Under the pieces are notes generated by a model, which was given only the letters and a program-made list of their open reading frames with translations, searched no databases and had not been told where the DNA came from. Below are positions 37,457 through 42,646 of a DNA stretch of 42,646 nt, piece after piece. A program made the position numbers and the translations under genes. Numbering within the stretch: the stretch's first letter is position 1; every line of letters begins with the position of its first letter. The stretch is from Serratia marcescens (GTDB taxonomy: Bacteria > Pseudomonadota > Gammaproteobacteria > Enterobacterales > Enterobacteriaceae), in the NCBI RefSeq assembly GCF_001902635.1, contig NZ_MJAO01000031.1, forward strand, positions 1 through 42,646, given 5' to 3'.

Positions 37457-37516
37457 GCCATAGTCCAGTATTGAATCATTCAATTCTTTTATACTATATT
37501 TTGCGTGGTGATTTAA

Positions 37517-38287
37517 ATGGGCCATGGAATATTGGGTGTCGATTTGTCAAAGATAGAAAGGTTATCAGTTCCAAATATCCTGCATTTTGTATGGATCGGT
37601 GACTTAAATGAAGTGAATACTCATTATATCGATATATGGAAAAAGACAAATAAAGATAAGGAGATCTTCTTTTGGTATGAAAAAGGCTCTTCATTGTGCC
37701 ATTTTCTGAGCAACGCCATACAAGACTTTGTCATCGCCAAAAAAATCAATAATAAAGTAAGTGCTGAGTTAAAAATAAAAAACTCAGCTTTTAATTATAT
37801 ATACCCAAAAATAAAGGAGGGCTTTTCTTTTGATGAGCTAGTTATTGATTTTTTGATAAAAAATGAGATCCCTTATCAGGGGCAGCCAATGGCTATAGAA
37901 GACTCATGGTTTGATTGTAGAGGTTTTATAAAAAAGAGTATAACGGAACTTTTCTGCAACGATTCTGACGATTTCATTAAGTATTACTATTATGAAATTA
38001 TATTAAGATGTAATCTTGCCAGTGCAAGTGACATAATCAGGCTTTTAATTATCTACCAACATGGTGGAACTTATGTAGATGTTGATACACTCCCATACAC
38101 TGACAACATATATCATGGATTAAACAAATATATAGAAGAAGAGGGTATTATCGAGAGTGACTCGTTTCTATTGTTTAAGACCATGTGTTTTTTAAAAAAG
38201 ATAAATTCAGAAGAGCTTCCGTCTGAAGCAGTGATTAGCTGCGATGAAAATGAGTTAGGAGTAGATGCGGTTGGATTTGAAAAATAA
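37517..38287 (+). CDS. TcdA/TcdB-type glycosyltransferase, N-terminal part (frame interrupted)
   Basis: A 256-residue open frame with features of the large-clostridial-toxin glycosyltransferase fold (GT44-like). PNILHFVWIGD contains the Trp of the nucleotide-sugar pocket. ASASDIIRLLIIYQHGGTYVDVDTLPY contains the Asp/Arg pair and the DXD metal motif (DVD). AT-rich, unlike its GC-rich surroundings. The frame ends at TAA 38285 right after GFEK, before the C-terminal third of the domain. That part continues in the -1 frame (38281-38793). The ribosome-binding site is weak (GGTG). The enzyme would transfer a sugar from a nucleotide sugar; here a natural target is the Ser/Thr-rich peptide. It may be inactive as broken, or rescued by frameshifting. 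Confidence 0.75.
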   Translation: MGHGILGVDLSKIERLSVPNILHFVWIGDLNEVNTHYIDIWKKTNKDKEIFFWYEKGSSLCHFLSNAIQDFVIAKKINNKVSAELKIKNSAFNYIYPKIKEGFSFDELVIDFLIKNEIPYQGQPMAIEDSWFDCRGFIKKSITELFCNDSDDFIKYYYYEIILRCNLASASDIIRLLIIYQHGGTYVDVDTLPYTDNIYHGLNKYIEEEGIIESDSFLLFKTMCFLKKINSEELPSEAVISCDENELGVDAVGFEK

Positions 38288-38793
38288 AAAGGCTTATCGA
38301 ACTGGATCTCTATGATTTTTCTATGGGTATGATATTGCCATTGGGTGAAATATACGTTCATAAAAATTTATTGGCGCTAGGATCACTCAGAAGATTTAAA
38401 GGTGTTTATTTTAATAATTTCATATCTTCTCATCAAAAATCAAAAGCGATAAGGATCATCCTTAGGACTATGAAGAAAAGGTATCGCTTTTTGGAAAAAA
38501 ATAATTGCATATTTGAAAGTTATTTTGGTGGCAAGCCCAAGTGTTATCTAACCAGAATATTAACGTGGAGGACCGAGTTAATAACAAGGGACTATTGCGT
38601 AACTTCGGTCTTAACCGGTCCGGGATTAATTGTCGAGGTTTTATTGGGGTTGGCTTATAAAGTATTCAATATTGAATGTTCAGTTGAGCCATATGTTATA
38701 GCAGAATACATGCAAGATTCTGATTTTGGAATTGCACTATTCCAACACAACATAGACACACCTGATGGCGCCTATTCAACATGGCGAAAATAA
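38281..38793 (+). pseudogene. TcdA/TcdB-type glycosyltransferase, C-terminal part in shifted frame
   Basis: The frame is open from just after a TGA at 38278-38280 to the stop at 38793 and continues the glycosyltransferase without gap: after GFE it reads KIKRLIELDLYDFS. Segments resembling the C-terminal half of the clostridial toxin domain follow: YFNNFISSHQKSKA with a long basic helix, VLTGPGLIVEVL, and a late Trp (STW) where the toxins have a catalytic-pocket Trp. The first internal ATG is 38323, with no ribosome-binding site, so independent translation is doubtful. Together with 37517-38287 it makes a domain of about 425 residues. Either a frameshift mutation, a base-calling error in A runs, or programmed -1 slippage explains the split. 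Confidence 0.7.
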
Positions 38794-38897
38794 ATAAAAA
38801 ATAGCTTTGGAAATAAGGAGGTTTAAGTTTCGATTGTTTATTGTCAATCTAATAGCGTGTGAATTTTTTCATTATACTTCACTAAGGGACGCTGAGC

Positions 38898-40172
38898 ATG
38901 TTTCGCCAGGAAGCGATCGATAATCAGAAAATGAAATGGCGTGGGCGGGCATTGCTGTTGCCCGGTATTCCCTTTTGGTTCACTGCAGGGCTCTGCCTGT
39001 TTTTTTTCATTGCCTTTCTCACCTTCGCAATCGCCGGAACCTATACCCGACGGGTCAACGTGACCGGAGAGATCAGCACCTATCCGCGCGCTGCTAACGT
39101 CTATTCCGCCGTCCAGGGGGTGGTGGTCAAACAGTTTGTCACCGAAGGGCAGGTGATCACCACCGGCGCGCCCATTTACCAGATCGACGTCAGCAAGAGT
39201 ACCCATAGCGGTGTGGTCAGCGACAACCAGCGTCGGGACATCAATAGCCAACAGGCGCGCATTGCACAAATTATCAGCCGACTGGAAAGCAGCAAGCAGG
39301 CCACGCTCACCATGCTGGAAAAACAAAAGGCGCAATATACCGCCGCGTTCTCCCGCTCCACCGTCATCCTCGAACGCGCCCAGGAAGGGATACGTATCGC
39401 AAAGGAAAACATGGAGAACTACCGGCACTATCAGACCAAGGGGCTGATCAACAAGGATCAGCTCACCAACCAGGTGGCACTGTATTACCAGCAGCACAAT
39501 AATCTGCTGAGTCTGTCTGGCCAGAACGAACAGAATGCGCTGCAGATCACCGCGCTGGAAAGCCGGATTCAAACCCAGGCCGCCGAATTCGACAACCAGA
39601 TTTACCAGATGGAGTTGCAGCGCTACGAGTTGCAAAAAGAGCTACTGAACATCGATGCCGGCGGGGCGATCGTCATCCGCGCACTGGCCGACGGTCGAGT
39701 CGACTCTCTGAGCGTCACTGTCGGTCAGATGGTCAACATAGGCGACAGCCTGCTGCAGCTACTTCCCCAAGATATTGAACACTATGCTCTGGTGCTTTGG
39801 GTGCCCAACGACGCCATCCCCTATATTACCACCGGAGATAAGGTCAATGTGCGCTATGACGCCTTTCCGGCGGAAAAATTTGGCCAGTTCGCCGGCACCG
39901 TGTCCGTTATCTCCAAAGTCCCGGCCTCGCCTCAGGAAATGCTGACCTACCAAGGGGCTCCCAAAGCGGCACTGACCGCCGCCGTGCCGTACTACAAGGT
40001 GATTGTCATGCCGGAGAAACAGGCCATTGCCTACGACGGTAAACGTCTGAGCCTGGAAAACGGCATGACAGCGCAAAGTACTTTGTTTCTGGAAAAAAGG
40101 ACGATTTATCAGTGGATGCTGTCACCGTTTTACGACATGAAGCACAGCGCGACGGGGCCGGCCAATGAGTAA
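38898..40172 (+). CDS. cvaA: Microcin export membrane fusion protein, CvaA-like (HlyD family)
   Basis: A 424-residue inner-membrane adaptor linking the ABC exporter to TolC across the periplasm. A short cytoplasmic N-terminus is followed by one transmembrane helix (about 24-47), a lipoyl-like half, a long coiled-coil hairpin (about 105-245) and the second lipoyl/beta-barrel half. It is very close to plasmid ColV Cva[44 protein letters not shown] and [24 protein letters not shown] lies 8 bases before the ATG. The stop overlaps the next gene by 8 bases. GC content is clearly higher than in the preceding AT-rich genes. Confidence 0.95.
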   Translation: MFRQEAIDNQKMKWRGRALLLPGIPFWFTAGLCLFFFIAFLTFAIAGTYTRRVNVTGEISTYPRAANVYSAVQGVVVKQFVTEGQVITTGAPIYQIDVSKSTHSGVVSDNQRRDINSQQARIAQIISRLESSKQATLTMLEKQKAQYTAAFSRSTVILERAQEGIRIAKENMENYRHYQTKGLINKDQLTNQVALYYQQHNNLLSLSGQNEQNALQITALESRIQTQAAEFDNQIYQMELQRYELQKELLNIDAGGAIVIRALADGRVDSLSVTVGQMVNIGDSLLQLLPQDIEHYALVLWVPNDAIPYITTGDKVNVRYDAFPAEKFGQFAGTVSVISKVPASPQEMLTYQGAPKAALTAAVPYYKVIVMPEKQAIAYDGKRLSLENGMTAQSTLFLEKRTIYQWMLSPFYDMKHSATGPANE

Positions 40173-42264
40173 GCCCACGTTCAGACAGCGGGTTAGACAG
40201 CTGGATTTTCGGCTGCGCCACCGGGTCCCGATGGTGCACCAGACCGAGTCATCGGAGTGCGGGCTGGCCTGCCTGGCGATGATTTGTGGCCACTATGGCA
40301 AAAACATTGACCTTATCGCGTTGCGTCGGCAATTTAACCTGTCGACACGCGGTGCCACGCTGGTTGGACTGACCGGTATCGCCGAACAACTGGGGCTGGC
40401 CACTCGCGCTCTATCGCTGGATCTCAACGAACTCAGCGCCCTGAAAATGCCCTGTCTGCTGCACTGGGAATTCAACCACTTCGTGGTGCTGGTCAGTGTT
40501 AAACGCAACCACGTAGTGCTGCATGATCCGGCGCGCGGACGCCGGAGCGTCAGCCTGACAGAGTTGTCGAACAGTTTCACCGGGGTGGCGCTCGAGGCCT
40601 GGCCTGGCAGCGAATTCACTGCTGACAGCATCCGCAATCAAATTCGCTTTCGCACGCTGATCGGCAGCGTGCATGGTCTCAAGGGGGCGCTCGGCAAGAT
40701 CTTTTGCCTGTCTCTGGTGTTCGAAACCATCAACCTGGTGATGCCGATCGGCACGCAATTGGTGATGGATCACGCTATTCCCGCCGGGGATCGCGGATTG
40801 CTGACGCTCATCTGTGCCGGACTGATGATGTTCATCCTATTGCGGGCCACCATTGGCATGGTGCGGGCATGGTCCGGGTTGGTCATGTCGACGCTTATCA
40901 ACGTACAGTGGCAGTCCGGGTTGTTTACCCACTTGTTGCGCCTGCCGCTGGGCTACTTTGAACGGCGTAAGCTGGGTGACATTCAGTCGCGTTTCGGCTC
41001 ACTGGATACGCTGCGCAGCACCTTCACTACCAGTATCGTTGGAGCCATCATGGACGGCATCATGGTGATTGGCGTACTGGTGATGATGATGCTTTATGGC
41101 GGCTGGCTGACTTGGGTGGTGCTCGTGTTCACCGCGCTCTACGTGCTGATGCGTCTGCTGACCTATAGGCATTACCGCCAGCTTTCCGAAGAAGCGCTGG
41201 TCAGGGAGGCCCGGGCCGACTCGTATTTTATGGAAACGCTGTACGGTATTGCCACCGTCAAGATGCAGGGTATGGCGGAACGTCGCATAGCCCACTGGCT
41301 CAACCTTGAAATTGACACCATCAATACGGGTCTCCGGGTCACCAGAATGGACATGCTATTTGGCGGGATCAATAGCTTCATAGCCGCCTGTGACCAGGTG
41401 GCTATTCTATGGCTGGGAGCCAGCCTGGTGATCGATAATCAGATGACCATCGGCATGTTCGTCGCGTTCGGTGCCTTTCGCGGGCAGTTCTCCGACCGCA
41501 TCGGGTCGCTGACAGAGTTTTTGCTACAGCTGCGCATGATGAGCCTGCATAACGAGCGCATTGCCGATATCGCCCTGCATCCGCGGGAGGAGCGTAAACC
41601 CGACCATCCTTACACGGCGGGCCTGCAACCTGTTGGATTGACGACCCATGCCCTGAGTTATCGTTACGACAGCCAGTCACCTGCCATCTTTGATGGCCTG
41701 GACATCACTGTGGCGCCGGGCGAGAGCGTGGCCATTGTAGGCCCGTCCGGCGCCGGCAAAACCACGTTGATGAAAGTGTTGTGCGGGTTGTTTCCCCCCG
41801 ATGCGGGTCGGGTTGAGGTGAACGGCGTCGATATCCGGCAGCTTGGCATCAACAACTACCACAAGATGATCGCCTGCGTGATGCAGGACGACAAGCTGTT
41901 TTCCGGCTCGATCCGGGAAAATATCTGCGGTTTTTCGCACGAAGTGGACGAGGCATGGATGGAGGCGTGCGCCCGGGCCAGCTATCTGCATGACGTGCTC
42001 ATACGTATGCCGATGGGGTACGAAACCTTGATCGGCGAACTGGGGGAAGGATTGTCCGGGGGGCAAAAGCAACGCCTGTTCATCGCCCGGGCAATCTACA
42101 AAAAACCGGCTATTTTGTTCCTGGATGAGGCCACCAGCGCGCTAGATAAGGAGAGCGAAGCGGTCGTGAATCAGGCAATCAAGAGGCTCAATATCACGAA
42201 GGTGATCATTGCCCACCGTGAAACGACCATTGCGTCGGCAGATCGGGTAATCTATTTTGGTTAA
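40165..42264 (+). CDS. cvaB: Peptidase-containing ABC exporter, CvaB-like (C39/PCAT)
   Basis: A 699-residue exporter (CvaB 698). The N-terminal C39 peptidase has catalytic Cys32 ([16 protein letters not shown]), His105 ([10 protein letters not shown]) and Asp121 (LHDPARG), the same positions as CvaB. Six transmembrane helices follow (about 165-440), then the ATPase domain with Walker [10 protein letters not shown] (526-534), signature LSGGQKQR and Walker [14 protein letters not shown]. It removes double-glycine leaders while exporting peptides through CvaA and TolC. This fits the precursor at 36849. Translationally coupled to cvaA. Confidence 0.96.
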   Translation: MSKPTFRQRVRQLDFRLRHRVPMVHQTESSECGLACLAMICGHYGKNIDLIALRRQFNLSTRGATLVGLTGIAEQLGLATRALSLDLNELSALKMPCLLHWEFNHFVVLVSVKRNHVVLHDPARGRRSVSLTELSNSFTGVALEAWPGSEFTADSIRNQIRFRTLIGSVHGLKGALGKIFCLSLVFETINLVMPIGTQLVMDHAIPAGDRGLLTLICAGLMMFILLRATIGMVRAWSGLVMSTLINVQWQSGLFTHLLRLPLGYFERRKLGDIQSRFGSLDTLRSTFTTSIVGAIMDGIMVIGVLVMMMLYGGWLTWVVLVFTALYVLMRLLTYRHYRQLSEEALVREARADSYFMETLYGIATVKMQGMAERRIAHWLNLEIDTINTGLRVTRMDMLFGGINSFIAACDQVAILWLGASLVIDNQMTIGMFVAFGAFRGQFSDRIGSLTEFLLQLRMMSLHNERIADIALHPREERKPDHPYTAGLQPVGLTTHALSYRYDSQSPAIFDGLDITVAPGESVAIVGPSGAGKTTLMKVLCGLFPPDAGRVEVNGVDIRQLGINNYHKMIACVMQDDKLFSGSIRENICGFSHEVDEAWMEACARASYLHDVLIRMPMGYETLIGELGEGLSGGQKQRLFIARAIYKKPAILFLDEATSALDKESEAVVNQAIKRLNITKVIIAHRETTIASADRVIYFG

Positions 42265-42275
42265 CAATAAGGCAC

Positions 42276-42407
42276 ATGCTGAGTGGCGATTTAAAACAGC
42301 GTTCGATATGGGCGTTAGCCTGTTTCTCCATATTTCTACTGTCGATGGGATCCGATTATCCTTCCCAAAAGGAAATGCGAACTCAATTTCATAATAAACC
42401 TCAATAA
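42276..42407 (+). CDS. Small hydrophobic ORF after cvaB
   Basis: A 43-codon frame beginning 11 bases after the cvaB stop. The peptide starts MLSGDLKQRS, followed by a hydrophobic stretch IWALACFSIFLLSMG (about 11-25) and a polar tail SDYPSQKEMRTQFHNKPQ. This resembles a short single-helix membrane protein or an exported peptide. AAGG lies only 3 bases from the ATG, which is close. No family is recognised. It could be an additional small protein of the locus or chance coding; there is no homology support. Confidence 0.4.
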   Translation: MLSGDLKQRSIWALACFSIFLLSMGSDYPSQKEMRTQFHNKPQ

Positions 42408-42414
42408 TCACCTA

Positions 42415-42449
42415 CCTCACCAGGTTATTAATATGATAACCCAATGAGG
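42415..42449. repeat. Interrupted dyad downstream of the microcin locus
   Basis: CCTCA-cca-GGTTAT-taatatg-ATAACC-caa-TGAGG is symmetrical in both arm pairs with equal internal gaps. No T tract follows. It could be a binding site or hairpin closing the locus. Confidence 0.5.
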
Positions 42450-42524
42450 GAACGTGATATCACCAGCGGCACTGGCCGCTTACACCGTTTCGGTTACGAT
42501 TACCCGCTAGAACCCCAATAAGGC

Positions 42525-42646
42525 TCAGGCCTGCGGTCCACCCCAAATGGTCTCCTGCATGCCGGATTTGCCATGCGTGAGGCTGCAGCGCTTGCACGCT
42601 TTCAACACCCGTTGTTTTACCCGATAGCGGCGTCGCCCTGCCCGTA
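42525..42646 (-). other. Possible 3' end of a gene entering from the right
   Basis: A minus-strand frame open to the window edge ends at TGA 42525-42527. The last 39 codons are Arg/Lys-rich with a CKRC pair (RRYRVKQRVLKACKRC) and end GPQA. I do not recognise it. It may be the C-terminus of a truncated gene or non-coding. Confidence 0.2.

Noticed and set aside
38834-38923. TTG-started 29-codon frame after the orphan Shine-Dalgarno
   Set aside because: Spacing of 12 bases, a rare start and overlap with the start of cvaA make translation unlikely; only the Shine-Dalgarno itself is notable.

Overview
The window reads as chromosome of a GC-rich enterobacterium, most likely Serratia (S. marcescens group). 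Most proteins align from memory with E. coli K-12 products, and the gene order follows the E. coli replication-terminus region in pieces: ydgA-manA-fumC-tus, then ynfM/ynfL-mlc-bioD2 (ynfK)-clcB, then ynfD-ynfB-ynfA-ydfG, then dcp. A tus gene with a 16-bp Ter site in its leader fixes the region as terminus-proximal. No rRNA, tRNA, CRISPR array or complete insertion sequence was seen.

Layout: (1) 1-9.1 kb: ydgA, manA, a small secreted protein, fumC, a peroxiredoxin-like gene divergent from a LysR regulator, a WYL regulator with a VOC-fold gene, and tus with its Ter site. (2) 9.4-12.7 kb: a two-domain GH3 hexosaminidase followed by the lipoprotein glycosidase DigH, both probably acting on peptidoglycan. 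(3) 12.7-22 kb: ynfM/ynfL, mlc, bioD2 and clcB. Between bioD2 and clcB sits a block with merR-merA (a mercury module lacking merT/merP/merC) and a DUF2938 membrane protein with its own divergent MerR regulator. (4) 22-26.4 kb: a DHA2 drug pump, ynfD, ynfB, ynfA, ydfG and a GNAT acetyltransferase. (5) 26.6-36.6 kb: fecA-fecR-fecI without the ferric citrate ABC transporter genes, guaD, an exported dcp, and a LysR/TSUP exporter pair.

(6) 36.6-42.6 kb is the part worth most attention. An AT-rich block carries a 94-residue precursor with a 15-residue double-glycine leader of the microcin V type and a cysteine-free Gly/Ser/Thr-rich core. It is followed by a terminator, a small protein with a C-terminal membrane segment (possible immunity protein), and a stand-alone glycosyltransferase resembling the catalytic domain of large clostridial toxins (TcdA/TcdB type), split by a -1 frame change at an A-rich site. 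GC-richer cvaA and cvaB homologues (membrane fusion protein and C39-peptidase ABC exporter) follow, then an unlisted 43-codon ORF. Together these look like a microcin secretion locus, and the glycosyltransferase suggests a glycosylated (glycocin-like) product. That chemistry is inference, and the frame change means the enzyme may be inactive in this strain.
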